Source of the DNA: Nocardioides sp. zg-DK7169
Lineage (GTDB): Bacteria > Actinomycetota > Actinomycetes > Propionibacteriales > Nocardioidaceae
Length of the DNA: 64,000 nucleotides
Assembly (NCBI RefSeq): GCF_013155365.1
Contig: NZ_JABJRA010000004.1
Span: forward strand, 310,001-374,000
Reading direction: 5' to 3'
Part shown: one piece after another, positions 17,825-26,386 of the stretch
Layout: each line of letters begins with the position of its first letter
Numbering within the stretch: position 1 is the stretch's first letter
Notes under the pieces: model-generated
The model's database searches: none
What the model was told of the DNA's origin: nothing
Seen by the model: the letters and a program-made list of their open reading frames with translations, nothing else
Program-made: the position numbers and the translations under genes

Positions 17825-17983
17825 ATGAGCCTCACCACGCGTCTGCACCTGCTGCCCGCACTCGTCTGCGCCCTCACCGGCACCCCGCTCGGCATGGCCG
17901 CCGGGGCGCTGATCCTGCTCGTGCTCCTCGCCCGTCTCGGCGTCCTCACCCGTCCGGGCGGAGGTCGGCGTACGGGTGAGTGA
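17825..17983 (+). CDS. Small membrane protein (52 aa)
   Basis: ATG 17825 has GAAGGA eight bases upstream and lies 49 bp after the transporter stop on the same strand. The peptide has one hydrophobic segment of about 30 residues (ALVCALTGTPLGMAAGALIL and on) and a basic tail GGGRRTGE. No family is recognised. It may be an accessory peptide of the metal transporter, which is only a contextual guess. Confidence 0.55.
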   Translation: MSLTTRLHLLPALVCALTGTPLGMAAGALILLVLLARLGVLTRPGGGRRTGE

Positions 17984-18063
17984 GGCCGCCGGACTCGGGT
18001 ACACGGTGCCCGGCGGCCACCCGAGCGGGCGCCCACGAACCGGTCAGCGACGAAGGAGAGCGC

Positions 18064-19209
18064 ATGCGCGCGATGGTCTACCGGGGTCCGTACCGGATCC
18101 GGGTCGAGGAGAAGGACCGACCCCGGATCGAGCACCCCGGTGACGCGATCATCAAGGTCACCCTCGCCGCGATCTGCGGGTCCGACCTGCACCTGTACCA
18201 CGGGATGATGCCGGACACCCGGGTCGGCCACACCTTCGGCCACGAGTTCGTCGGCGTCGTCGACGAGGTCGGACCGGACGTGCGCAACCTCAAGGTCGGC
18301 GACCGGGTGATGGTGCCGTTCAACATCTACTGCGGGTCCTGCTTCTTCTGCGCTCGCGGGCTGTACTCCAACTGCCACAACGTCAACGCGAACGCGACCG
18401 CGGTGGGCGGGATCTACGGCTACTCCCACACCTGCGGCGGCTACGACGGCGGTCAGGCGGAGTACGTCCGGGTGCCGTTCGCCGACGTGGGGCCGGCGCT
18501 GATCCCGGAGTGGATGAGCGACGAGGACGCCCTGATGTGCACCGACGCCCTCGCGACCGGCTACTTCGGCGCGCAGCTGGGCGAGATCCGCGAGGGCGAC
18601 ACCGTCGTCGTCTTCGGAGCCGGCCCCGTCGGTCTGTACGCCGCGCTGTCGTCCTGGCTGATGGGCGCCGGGCGGGTGCTCGTCGTCGACCACCTCGACC
18701 ACCGCCTGGAGAAGGCGCGGACCTTCGCGCACGCCGAGACGATCAACTTCGCCGAGCACGACGACGTGGTCGTGCACCTCAAGCGGATCACCGGCTTCCT
18801 GGGTGCCGACGTGGCCATCGACGCCGTGGGGGCCGAGGCCGACGGCAACCTGCTCATGCACGTCACCTCGGCCAAGCTCAAGCTCCAGGGCGGCTCGCCG
18901 GTGGCCCTCAACTGGGCCATCGACGGGGTCCGCAAGGGCGGCTCGGTCTCGGTGATGGGCGCCTACGGGCCGATGTTCAGCGCGGTGAAGTTCGGCGACG
19001 CGCTCAACAAGGGGCTCACCCTGCGGATGAACCAGTGCCCGGTGAAGCGGCAGTGGCCCCGGCTCTTCGAGCACATCCGCAACGGCCACCTGCGCCCGAG
19101 CGAGATCATCACCCACCGCTTCCCCCTCGAGCACATCGCCGAGGGCTACCACACGTTCTCCGCCAAGCTGGACGGGATCATCAAGCCCGTCATCGTGCCG
19201 GCGGCCTGA
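18064..19209 (+). CDS. Zinc-dependent alcohol/formaldehyde dehydrogenase (MDR family)
   Basis: The protein is a 381-aa medium-chain dehydrogenase. Catalytic zinc ligands lie in ICGSDLHLYHG and GHEFVGVVDEVG. The structural zinc loop is CGSCFFCARGLYSNC. VVVFGAGPVGLYAALSSWLM binds NAD(P). The layout, with a long segment after the structural zinc (NVNANATAVGGIYGYSHTCG), resembles glutathione-independent formaldehyde dehydrogenases and related alcohol dehydrogenases. The physiological substrate is unknown. ATG 18064 follows GAAGGAGA. Confidence 0.87.
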   Translation: MRAMVYRGPYRIRVEEKDRPRIEHPGDAIIKVTLAAICGSDLHLYHGMMPDTRVGHTFGHEFVGVVDEVGPDVRNLKVGDRVMVPFNIYCGSCFFCARGLYSNCHNVNANATAVGGIYGYSHTCGGYDGGQAEYVRVPFADVGPALIPEWMSDEDALMCTDALATGYFGAQLGEIREGDTVVVFGAGPVGLYAALSSWLMGAGRVLVVDHLDHRLEKARTFAHAETINFAEHDDVVVHLKRITGFLGADVAIDAVGAEADGNLLMHVTSAKLKLQGGSPVALNWAIDGVRKGGSVSVMGAYGPMFSAVKFGDALNKGLTLRMNQCPVKRQWPRLFEHIRNGHLRPSEIITHRFPLEHIAEGYHTFSAKLDGIIKPVIVPAA

Positions 19210-19222
19210 GAGAGGCTCCTAG

Positions 19223-19852
19223 ATGTCCCAGCAGAACGACGACGGCGCGGAGCAGACCGTGGCCGAGCTGATGACGCAGTACACCTACGCCCGGCACAAG
19301 CCCCCGCTGGCGGAGTCCCGCGAGGTGCTGCGGGCCCGGATCCCCGGCTGGGGCGCCGACCTCGACCCGGCGGACCGGCCCTCGGTCCCGCAGGAGGTCT
19401 ACGACCCCGCCGCGTCGGGCGCCCGCTGGACCTTCCCCGAGCGCCAGCCCGGGGGAGAGGGGCGCGAGCGCTCGGTCGAGCACGCCTTCCTGACACCGGT
19501 CTTCGGCACCGCCCAGCCGCTGCGCGGCGCCTCCGGAGCGCTGCGTCGCGTCGCCTACCGCCGCTTCAGCGAGGGCCGTGCCGCCCACTGGCTGCTGCTG
19601 CTCGCCGCGGACCGTGTCGACGTCGCCGAGGGGTTCGTCTCGGCTGCGGTGCGCGGTCGCCCCGACAACCTGGTCGCGGAGACGGGGGTGCTCTCCGAGC
19701 GGCGCCGCCACGGCCTGTCCTCGCGGCTGGGCCGCGGGCGCGCGGACGTCGTGCACCACGCGCTCGACCCGGTCGTGGTCGCCGGGCCCTGGGTGCTCGC
19801 CTCCGTGGCGAGCTACCGCGTGGTCCGCCGGATCCGGGGGGCACGTCGATGA
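19223..19852 (+). CDS. Uncharacterised protein
   Basis: I do not recognise a family. The 209-aa protein has an acidic N-terminal 90 residues rich in Pro, then FGTAQPLRGASGALRRVAYR, and an amphipathic basic C-terminal half (SERRRHGLSSRLGRGRADVV) ending in a short hydrophobic stretch. This suggests peripheral membrane association. It follows the dehydrogenase by 13 bp with an AGAGG ribosome site and overlaps the DUF1360 gene by ATGA, so it belongs to this operon. Confidence 0.7.
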   Translation: MSQQNDDGAEQTVAELMTQYTYARHKPPLAESREVLRARIPGWGADLDPADRPSVPQEVYDPAASGARWTFPERQPGGEGRERSVEHAFLTPVFGTAQPLRGASGALRRVAYRRFSEGRAAHWLLLLAADRVDVAEGFVSAAVRGRPDNLVAETGVLSERRRHGLSSRLGRGRADVVHHALDPVVVAGPWVLASVASYRVVRRIRGARR

Positions 19853-20367
19853 GGACCGAGAACGCCCAGGACGCCGTACCGGCCTCCGGCAGCGCGGAGC
19901 CCGCTCCGTCGCAGAGCCCCCACGAGCCGCAGCGCCAGGCCGGGTACGCCGCGGCGATGGCGACCTTCGGCTCGGCCGCGGTGCTCGCCGGCTGGGCGGC
20001 GCGGCGTACCGGACGGGTGCCGGAGGGCTACGCGGCCCGGGACCTGGTGCTCGGCGCGCTGGCGACCCACAAGTTCGCCCGGATCATCGCCAAGGAGGGG
20101 GTCGCGACGCCGCTGCGCGCGCCGTTCACGGTCTTCGAGGGCGAGGCCGGGGCCGCGGAGGTCGACGAGCGGCCGCGCGAGGGGCACCGCCACACGGTCG
20201 GGGAGCTGCTGCTGTGCCCGTTCTGCCTCGGTCCGTGGGTCGGCGGCGCGTACGTCGCCGGACTCGCGCTCGCCCCGGGCGCGGCCCGTGCGTGGGCCGC
20301 CACGTTCTCGATCGTGGGCGTCTCGGACTTCCTCCAGCACGCCTACGCCCGGCTGCGCGCCGACTGA
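19849..20367 (+). CDS. DUF1360 membrane protein
   Basis: ATHKFARIIAKEGVATPLRAPF and ELLLCPFCLGPWVGGAYVAG are hallmark segments of DUF1360, small membrane proteins found in actinobacteria and spore formers with unknown function. Three hydrophobic segments are predicted. The first 35 residues are low-complexity. The CPFC pair may bind metal or form a disulfide. ATGA overlap with the preceding gene. Confidence 0.85.
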   Translation: MRTENAQDAVPASGSAEPAPSQSPHEPQRQAGYAAAMATFGSAAVLAGWAARRTGRVPEGYAARDLVLGALATHKFARIIAKEGVATPLRAPFTVFEGEAGAAEVDERPREGHRHTVGELLLCPFCLGPWVGGAYVAGLALAPGAARAWAATFSIVGVSDFLQHAYARLRAD

Positions 20368-20435
20368 GCCACGGGCAGCGCATCGGCCGGGGCCTTCCTG
20401 GGCACCGAGGGCCCTCCCGAGCCTGGAGGAGAACC

Positions 20436-20492
20436 ATGCGAGCAGCGAGGCAGCACCGACCGGCGGCGCGACGGGAGGCTCGCCATGGGTGA
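20436..20492 (+). CDS. Short Arg/His-rich leader ORF before the ThDP enzyme
   Basis: ATG 20436 is preceded by CTGGAGGAGAACC, one of the best ribosome sites in the region. The 18-codon frame encodes MRAARQHRPAARREARHG and stops at 20492, eight bases inside the following gene, whose own ATG 20485 has GGGAGG. Seven Arg and two His residues in 18 make it look like a leader peptide or a coupling ORF rather than a functional protein. No attenuator hairpin was identified. Confidence 0.4.
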   Translation: MRAARQHRPAARREARHG

Positions 20493-22269
20493 GGAGCGGC
20501 TGGTCGCCGACCTGGTGGTCGAGCGGCTGCTGGCGTGGGGCGTGCACCGGGTCTTCGGCTACTCCGGGGACGGCATCAACGGCCTGATGGGCGCGCTGCG
20601 CCGTGCCGACGGCGACCCCGAGTTCGTGCAGGCACGGCACGAGGAGAACGCCGCGCTGATGGCGGTCGGGCACACCAAGTACACCGGCGAGGTCGGGGTC
20701 ATGGTGAGCACCCAGGGGCCGGGAGCCGTCCACCTGCTCAACGGGCTGTACGACGCCAAGCTCGACCACCAGCCGGTCGTCGCGATCGTGGGCCAGCAGC
20801 CGACGACCGCGCTCGGGGCGGAGTACCAGCAGGAGCTCGACCTCACCGCGCTCTTCAAGGACGTGGCGGCGCAGTACGTGCAGGCGGTCCTGGCGCCCGA
20901 GCAGGCGGCGATGGTCGTCGACCGGGCGTTCCGCACCGCGCTGGCGACCCGGTCGCCGTGCGTGGTGGTGCTCCCGCACGACGTGCAGGTCGCGCCGGCG
21001 CCGGTCGTGCCGCCGCACGAGCACGGCGTCGTGCCGACCGCGCCGCAGTGGCGCCCGCCGCGGGTGCTGCCCCACGACGAGGACCTCGCCGAGGCCGCGG
21101 CGGTGCTCAACGCGGGGGAGAAGGTGGCGCTGCTGGTCGGCCAGGGCGCGCGCGACGCCGGTGACCTCCTGGCGGCCGTCGCCGAGCGCCTGGGTGCCGG
21201 CGTCACGACCAGCCTGCTCGGCAAGCCGCACTGGGACGAGTCGCTGCCCACCAGCTGCGGGGTGATGGGTCACCTCGGCACGACCGCCTCGGGCTGGCTG
21301 ATGGACCAGTGCGACACGCTGCTGGTCGTGGGCAGCAACGACCCGTGGACGGAGTTCTACCCCGCCCCGGGGCAGGCGCGGGCCGTGCAGGTCGACATCG
21401 ACGGGCGCCACCTCGGCAACCGCTACCCGGTCGAGGTCGGCCTGGTGGGCGACACCGCCGAGACGCTGCGCGCGCTGCTCCCGCTGCTCGAGGAGCGCCG
21501 GGGCACGAGCTGGCGCACCGAGGTCGAGGCGCAGGTGGAGCGCTGGCACCGGCTGGCCGCCGAGCGGGCCGGGCAGGACGCGGACCCGCTCAGCCCCGAG
21601 GTGGTGGTGCGCTCGCTGTCGGAGCGGCTGCCCGACGACGCCCTGGTGAGCGTGGACGTCGGCTCGGTGACCTACTGGTACGCCCGGCACCTCCGGCTCC
21701 CGCCCGGCGTCCCGGCCCACCTCTCCTCGACGCTCGCCTCGATGGGCTCGGGGGTGCCCTACGGGCTGGCCGCGAAGCTCGCCGCCCCGGAGCGGCCGCT
21801 GGTCGCGCTCGTCGGTGACGGCGCGATGCAGATGAACGGCGTCACCGAGCTGATCACCGTCGCGCACCGCTGGCGGGAGTGGGCCGACCCGCGGTTCGTG
21901 GTGCTGGTCCTGCACAACGGCGAGCTCGCGGAGGTCACCTGGGAGCAGCGCGAGACCGAGGGCGACCCTCGCTACGACGCCAGTCAGCGCCTTCCCGACT
22001 TCCCGTACGCCGGGTACGCCGAGCTGCTCGGCCTCACCGGCATCCGCGTCGAGCGGCCCGAGGACGTGGACGCCGCCTGGGACCGTGCCCTCGCAGCGGA
22101 CCGCCCGGTGGTCCTCGAGGCCGTCGTCGACCCCGACGTACCGCTGCTGCCGCCGTTCCCGGCGGGGCGCGAGAAGCTCGACAGCTTCCGCCGCGGGCTG
22201 GACCAGGAGGAGGACGGCGCGCACGCGCGGGCGCTGCTCGACGAGCAGGCACGGCAGGAGGGGGACTGA
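20485..22269 (+). CDS. ThDP-dependent pyruvate oxidase/acetolactate-synthase-like enzyme
   Basis: This 594-aa protein has the three-domain layout of the POX/AHAS family. The N-terminal PYR domain carries the catalytic Glu in ARHEENAALMAVG. The central domain resembles the FAD/DHAP fold. The C-terminal PP domain contains VGDGAMQMNGVTEL (GDG...N metal-ThDP motif). The start FGYSGDGINGLMGAL is typical of the 'thiamine pyrophosphate-requiring protein' subgroup near PoxB. It likely decarboxylates pyruvate or a related 2-oxo acid, possibly feeding electrons to quinone, but the exact reaction is not predictable. A short ORF overlaps its start. Confidence 0.87.
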   Translation: MGEERLVADLVVERLLAWGVHRVFGYSGDGINGLMGALRRADGDPEFVQARHEENAALMAVGHTKYTGEVGVMVSTQGPGAVHLLNGLYDAKLDHQPVVAIVGQQPTTALGAEYQQELDLTALFKDVAAQYVQAVLAPEQAAMVVDRAFRTALATRSPCVVVLPHDVQVAPAPVVPPHEHGVVPTAPQWRPPRVLPHDEDLAEAAAVLNAGEKVALLVGQGARDAGDLLAAVAERLGAGVTTSLLGKPHWDESLPTSCGVMGHLGTTASGWLMDQCDTLLVVGSNDPWTEFYPAPGQARAVQVDIDGRHLGNRYPVEVGLVGDTAETLRALLPLLEERRGTSWRTEVEAQVERWHRLAAERAGQDADPLSPEVVVRSLSERLPDDALVSVDVGSVTYWYARHLRLPPGVPAHLSSTLASMGSGVPYGLAAKLAAPERPLVALVGDGAMQMNGVTELITVAHRWREWADPRFVVLVLHNGELAEVTWEQRETEGDPRYDASQRLPDFPYAGYAELLGLTGIRVERPEDVDAAWDRALAADRPVVLEAVVDPDVPLLPPFPAGREKLDSFRRGLDQEEDGAHARALLDEQARQEGD

Positions 22270-22400
22270 GGTCCGCGCCGGCCGGGCGCGGGATCACCGG
22301 GAACGGGTGATGGCCGCGGCCCGCCCGGGGCGCACGGTGGGAGATGCCCTGCCCGGCCGGCCGAGCGCGCCGGGCCCGTCTCACAGCGAGGAGCGCAGCG

Positions 22401-22898
22401 ATGGCGCAGCCCACCCTGACCGTGTGGAAGTTCGACAACCCCCGAGGTGCCGACGAGGCCGAAGCCACGCTCGCGGAGCTTGCCCGCGCGAACGTCGTCA
22501 CCCTCATCGACGCCGCGACCGTGTCGTGGGAGGAGGGCAAGAAGCGGCCGAGGACCCACCAGGCCAACAACACCGTCGGCATCGGGGCGCTCGGCGGTGC
22601 CTTCTGGGGGATGCTCTTCGGCCTGATCTTCTTCGTGCCGCTGATCGGGGCCGCGCTCGGCGCCGCGACAGGTGCGTTGGCGGGGTCGCTGACCGACGTG
22701 GGGATCGACGACGAGTTCATCAACCGGGTCCGCGACCAGGTCACGCCCGGCACGTCCGCGCTGTTCGTGCTGACCTCCGACGCAGTCGTGGACAAGGTGC
22801 GCGATGCCTTCGCCGACCACAAGCCGGCCGAGCTGCTCTTCACCAACCTGTCCACCGACCAGGAGGCTGCGCTGCGCAAGGCCTTCGCCGAGGACTGA
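22401..22898 (+). CDS. DUF1269 membrane protein
   Basis: The family signature is present: LTVWKFDNPRGADEAEATL at the N-terminus, then a glycine-rich hydrophobic hairpin (GIGALGGAFWGMLFGLIFF) and a soluble alpha/beta tail with FVLTSDAVVDKV. DUF1269 proteins are widespread and linked to stress conditions, with unknown function. ATG 22401 has GAGGAG upstream. An inverted repeat ATCACC-N7-GGTGAT (about 22291-22309) lies in the 130-bp upstream gap. Confidence 0.87.
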   Translation: MAQPTLTVWKFDNPRGADEAEATLAELARANVVTLIDAATVSWEEGKKRPRTHQANNTVGIGALGGAFWGMLFGLIFFVPLIGAALGAATGALAGSLTDVGIDDEFINRVRDQVTPGTSALFVLTSDAVVDKVRDAFADHKPAELLFTNLSTDQEAALRKAFAED

Positions 22899-22908
22899 GG
22901 GCCCGACG

Positions 22909-23328
22909 ATGAGCACCCGCCCGCCTCCCCGGCGGTCCGATGAGTCGGCCGGCAGCGTGTTCGCGGCCGGCGTGGCTGCGTTCGCCGGCGTCATGCTGGC
23001 GACCGTCTCGGTCTTCCAGGTCCTCCAGGCCGTCGCCGCGATCGGCGAGGACGACATCTACGTGAGGGGCCGCGAGGACTACGTCTGGGCCTTCGACGTC
23101 AGCACGTGGGGCTGGGTGCACCTCGTGATCGGTGTCATCGGCCTCGCCGCCGGGATCGGGATCCTCACCGGACAGACCTGGGCCCGCGTGATCGGCATCG
23201 TCATCGCCGTCCTGGGCTGCGTCACGAACTTCGTGTTCCTGCCCTACTACCCGTTCTGGGCGATCGTCGTCCTGGCCTTCAACGTGCTGGTCATCTGGGC
23301 GCTCTGCACCCGCATCGCGCGGGACTGA
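22909..23328 (+). CDS. Four-helix membrane protein (DUF7144-like)
   Basis: The 139-aa protein has four membrane helices, with DIYVRGREDYVWAFDVSTWG between helices 1 and 2 and GQTWARVIGIVIAVLG in the middle. This pattern is characteristic of a small actinobacterial membrane family with no assigned role (recently grouped as DUF7144). It starts 10 bp after the DUF1269 gene and is probably co-transcribed with it. The ribosome site is weak (GAGGG). Confidence 0.8.
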   Translation: MSTRPPPRRSDESAGSVFAAGVAAFAGVMLATVSVFQVLQAVAAIGEDDIYVRGREDYVWAFDVSTWGWVHLVIGVIGLAAGIGILTGQTWARVIGIVIAVLGCVTNFVFLPYYPFWAIVVLAFNVLVIWALCTRIARD

Positions 23329-23534
23329 GCGGGCCGCCCGGTCGGGTCCGGGCCTCGGGGCGGAGACGCTCGCGCGCCGACGCTCGCCAACGCTGGGGGC
23401 TCGGCATACCGTCGAAGGCAGACGAACGACCAGACGAGACGGCTCGGGCCGGCCCGCGGTCGGTCGCAGGGCCCCGTCGCTCCGTCCGGTCCCTGTGCCC
23501 CGCTCGGGTGCGGATCCAGGGACGGGAGCGCGGT

Positions 23535-26198
23535 GTGAAGGACGGCAACCCCGACGACGGAAGCACGGCGGGCCCGTCCGCGACGTACCGCCCGAGCCGG
23601 CTCACCGGCAGCGGGACGGTGGCGGGGTTGCCGCGGCTGCCCGAGGGCTACGTGGCCCGGCGCCGGTTGTGGGAGCAGCTCGACGCCGCCGCGGGCCGCG
23701 CCGTGACCCTCCTGGTCGCCCCGACCGGGGCGGGGAAGTCGCTGGGGGTGGCGGGCTGGGTACGGCGTGGCGCCGGGCCGGTCGCGGGGAGCGAGGTCGC
23801 CTGGGTGCAGGGCGATCCGACCTGGACCGGTGACCGGCTCGCCGCGGTGCTCGACGTGGCCCGCGCCCGGCGCCCCCGACTGGTGGTGGTCGACGACGCG
23901 CACGCGCTCGCTTCCTCGGCGGTGGCACGCCTGGACGCGCTCCTGCGCGAGGACCCCGAGCGGCTCCGGGTCCTGCTGGTGGGCCGGTCGGAGCCGGCGC
24001 TGTCCCGGCGGGTGCCGGAGCTCCTCGGCCACCTGAGCGTCGTGCCCGGCGGCGTCCTGCGGATGAGCGCGGCCGAGACCGCTGCGCTGGTGCGCGTCCA
24101 CGCGCGGACCGAGGACCCGGCCGTGGTCCGGGCCGTCGACGAGTACGCCGCGGGCTGGGGCGCTGCGGTGGTGCTCGCCTCTCGCGCGGTCGCGACGAGC
24201 CCCGACCCCGCCGCCACGGCCGACGGCCTCGGTCGTGGCGGCGGGCGCCCCGGCGACCTGCTCGGCGACGAGGTGTTCGGCTCGCTGACGCCGCGTGAGC
24301 GCCACCTGCTGCTGAGCGTGGCCGCCGAGGGGGAGGTCGACGCTGCCTGCGCCGTGCACCTGTCGCACGACCCGGGGGCCGGCCAGGTGCTCGCCCTGCT
24401 GGCGGCCACGGGGCTGCTCGCCGGCCGCGTGGCGCCTCCCGACGGGCAGGCGACCGGCGAGCCGCGGTTCCGGGTCCACCCGGTGCTGGGAGACGCGGCG
24501 CGCAGGCGGCTGGCGGAAGGGGGTGTCGACGCGGTCCAGGCGCGCGGCACGGTCGCCCGTGCGGTCGGCCTGGACGTCGCGCGCGGGGACCTGCACGACG
24601 CCTTCCGGCGTCTGGTCGCGGTGGGCGACGTCGCCGCGGCCGCGGCGCTGCTCGGGACCCACGGCCTGACGATGCTCGTGCGCCGCCACGGCGAGCGGGT
24701 GCGCGACTTCGCGCGCCGTTGTGCCGAGGAGGTCGAGGAGATCCCTGCCTCGTGGTTCGCGATCGCGTGGGAGCGCTGGGCGGAGGGCGACGTGGTGGCG
24801 GCGCAGCACTGGATGGAGCGGACCGCCTCCGATCCTCACGTGTCGGGGGCCCTGCAGCACGCGTGCGTCCGGCTGTGGCGCGCGCGGCTGGGGCTGGAGC
24901 CGCTGGGCGCAGCCGTCGAGCACGCGCGCGGGCTGGTCGCCACGGTCGACGACGCGCTGGGTGCGGGGCCCGACCGGGCGGTCCTGCCGCTGCTGCTCGC
25001 CGAGCTCGGCGCCACCGAGGGCTGGCGCGGTGAGCTCGAGGACGCGGAGGCGCACCTGGCCGCCGCGGTCGGGATGGCAAGGGCCCGCGGGCTCCCGGCC
25101 CTCGTCGGGTCGGCCGCCTCCCACCTCGCACTGACCGAGCACGCCGCCGGACGCGAGCGGGCCTGCGCCGAGGCCGCGGGTGAGGCGAGCCGGCTGCTCG
25201 CCGAGCAGGGAGCGGGAGCAGGCCACGACGCCGCGCGCGCCCAACTCGCGCGGGCGCTGGCCGGGTCCGTGGAGCCGCCGACCGGGCCCGGCGCGTGGGG
25301 GACCCGCTCCTGTCCACCGGACGGTGGGTCGGCGCACCCGGCGGACCCGGGCACCCGCTTCTGGCAACGCGTCCACACCGCGCGGGTCGCGTGGCAGGGC
25401 GGGGACGCGGCCGAGGCGGAGCACCTGCTGCGCGCGCCGTGGGAGCAGCTGCCCGGCGCGGCGGGGCTGCCGGTGCACCTGCGGGTGGTGGTCCTCGTCG
25501 AGCGCGCCCTGGTCGCGGTGCTGCGCTCGGACGCCCAGGGGCTGGACGCGTTCACGGCCGACCTCGCCGCCCTCGGGGCCGCGGGCGAGTCCGCGCTCGC
25601 CGCGGGCCTGCGCGCCGACCTCGCGGGCGCCCGCGCCGAGGCCAGCGCGCAGTTCGCGGTCGCCGCGCGCGACGCGTCGTACGCCCAGCCGCCGAGCCGG
25701 GAGGTCGCGCTGGTCTGCGAGGCGCAGCTCCTGGACTCGCTCGGCCAGGAGGCGGCGGCGTACGAACGGCTGGCCGAGGCCTGCCGGGCCAGCGAGCTGC
25801 GCCGCAACGCCGTGGCGTTCCTCGGCTGGTCGCGCCAGGGCACGCCGCTCGGAGCGCTGCTGCGGCGCTTCGCCGCCGCCCACCCCACCCCCTGGACGCT
25901 ACGCGTCGCTGCCGACGCAGCCTCCCGCCCCGACCTCGTGTTCGCCAGCCCCGTCACCGTCGCGAGCCCGGGCGACCCGGCAGCCGCGGCGGCCCCGGCG
26001 GGGTCGCCCGGGCTCAGCCCGCGCGAGCGCGAGGTGCTCGTGCACCTCGCCCGCGGCGAGACCTACGACGACATCGCGGCCGCCCTCTTCGTCTCCGGCA
26101 ACACCGTCAAGACCCACGTCTCCCACCTCTACGCCAAGCTCGGCGTCGGGCGCCGCAGCGAGGCGCTGGCGGTGGCGCGGACGTTGCACCTGGTCTAG
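23535..26198 (+). CDS. LAL-type (MalT-like) LuxR regulator with ATPase domain
   Basis: This 887-aa regulator has a P-loop near residue 65 (APTGAGKS), a Walker B strand RLVVVDDAHAL, a long alpha-helical TPR-like region (residues 340-800) and a C-terminal LuxR helix-turn-helix: LSPREREVLVHLARGETYDD then SGNTVKTHVSHLYAKLGVGR. This is the large ATP-binding LuxR (LAL) class, which activates transcription on inducer binding. The TPR region is very rich in Ala and Arg. GTG 23535 follows GGGAG. It stands alone, 187 bp before the permease gene. Its target and inducer are unknown. Confidence 0.87.
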   Translation: MKDGNPDDGSTAGPSATYRPSRLTGSGTVAGLPRLPEGYVARRRLWEQLDAAAGRAVTLLVAPTGAGKSLGVAGWVRRGAGPVAGSEVAWVQGDPTWTGDRLAAVLDVARARRPRLVVVDDAHALASSAVARLDALLREDPERLRVLLVGRSEPALSRRVPELLGHLSVVPGGVLRMSAAETAALVRVHARTEDPAVVRAVDEYAAGWGAAVVLASRAVATSPDPAATADGLGRGGGRPGDLLGDEVFGSLTPRERHLLLSVAAEGEVDAACAVHLSHDPGAGQVLALLAATGLLAGRVAPPDGQATGEPRFRVHPVLGDAARRRLAEGGVDAVQARGTVARAVGLDVARGDLHDAFRRLVAVGDVAAAAALLGTHGLTMLVRRHGERVRDFARRCAEEVEEIPASWFAIAWERWAEGDVVAAQHWMERTASDPHVSGALQHACVRLWRARLGLEPLGAAVEHARGLVATVDDALGAGPDRAVLPLLLAELGATEGWRGELEDAEAHLAAAVGMARARGLPALVGSAASHLALTEHAAGRERACAEAAGEASRLLAEQGAGAGHDAARAQLARALAGSVEPPTGPGAWGTRSCPPDGGSAHPADPGTRFWQRVHTARVAWQGGDAAEAEHLLRAPWEQLPGAAGLPVHLRVVVLVERALVAVLRSDAQGLDAFTADLAALGAAGESALAAGLRADLAGARAEASAQFAVAARDASYAQPPSREVALVCEAQLLDSLGQEAAAYERLAEACRASELRRNAVAFLGWSRQGTPLGALLRRFAAAHPTPWTLRVAADAASRPDLVFASPVTVASPGDPAAAAAPAGSPGLSPREREVLVHLARGETYDDIAAALFVSGNTVKTHVSHLYAKLGVGRRSEALAVARTLHLV

Positions 26199-26240
26199 GG
26201 GTCGGCGCGCGGATCCGCCCATTCCCGGCCGGGGCGCAGA

Positions 26241-26293
26241 CGTGTGCCACGACACAACGCACAATTCTCGGTCCGGGCACCTGTGCACAACGC
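26241..26293. promoter_or_regulatory. Two copies of the cluster motif before the permease
   Basis: On the minus strand, GCGTTGTGCACAGG lies within 26280-26293 and GCGTTGTGTCGTGG within 26247-26260. Close relatives occur at 30913-30927 and 37854-37867. Both sites are 95-145 bp upstream of the permease ATG, a good place for an activator such as the PucR protein encoded at 37882-39627. The link to PucR is inferred. Confidence 0.5.
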
Positions 26294-26386
26294 TCGTTGA
26301 CCCTCGCGTCCCACGGAAGGAGATTGGCACGCATCTAGTGGGCGGTCGTACGGATCCGCTCCGGAGCTGTAGAGGAGACCGGTCGG

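Noticed and set aside
14605..19152. Minus-strand open frame of about 1500 codons opposite the regulator, Mn catalase, transporter and dehydrogenase genes
   Set aside because: It runs antisense to several well-supported genes, is Arg/His/Gln/Glu-rich low-complexity sequence, and is the expected shadow in very GC-rich DNA.
20436..20492. Branched-chain amino acid attenuator for the acetolactate-synthase-like gene
   Set aside because: The leader ORF contains Arg and His but no run of Leu, Val or Ile codons, and no terminator/antiterminator pair is visible.
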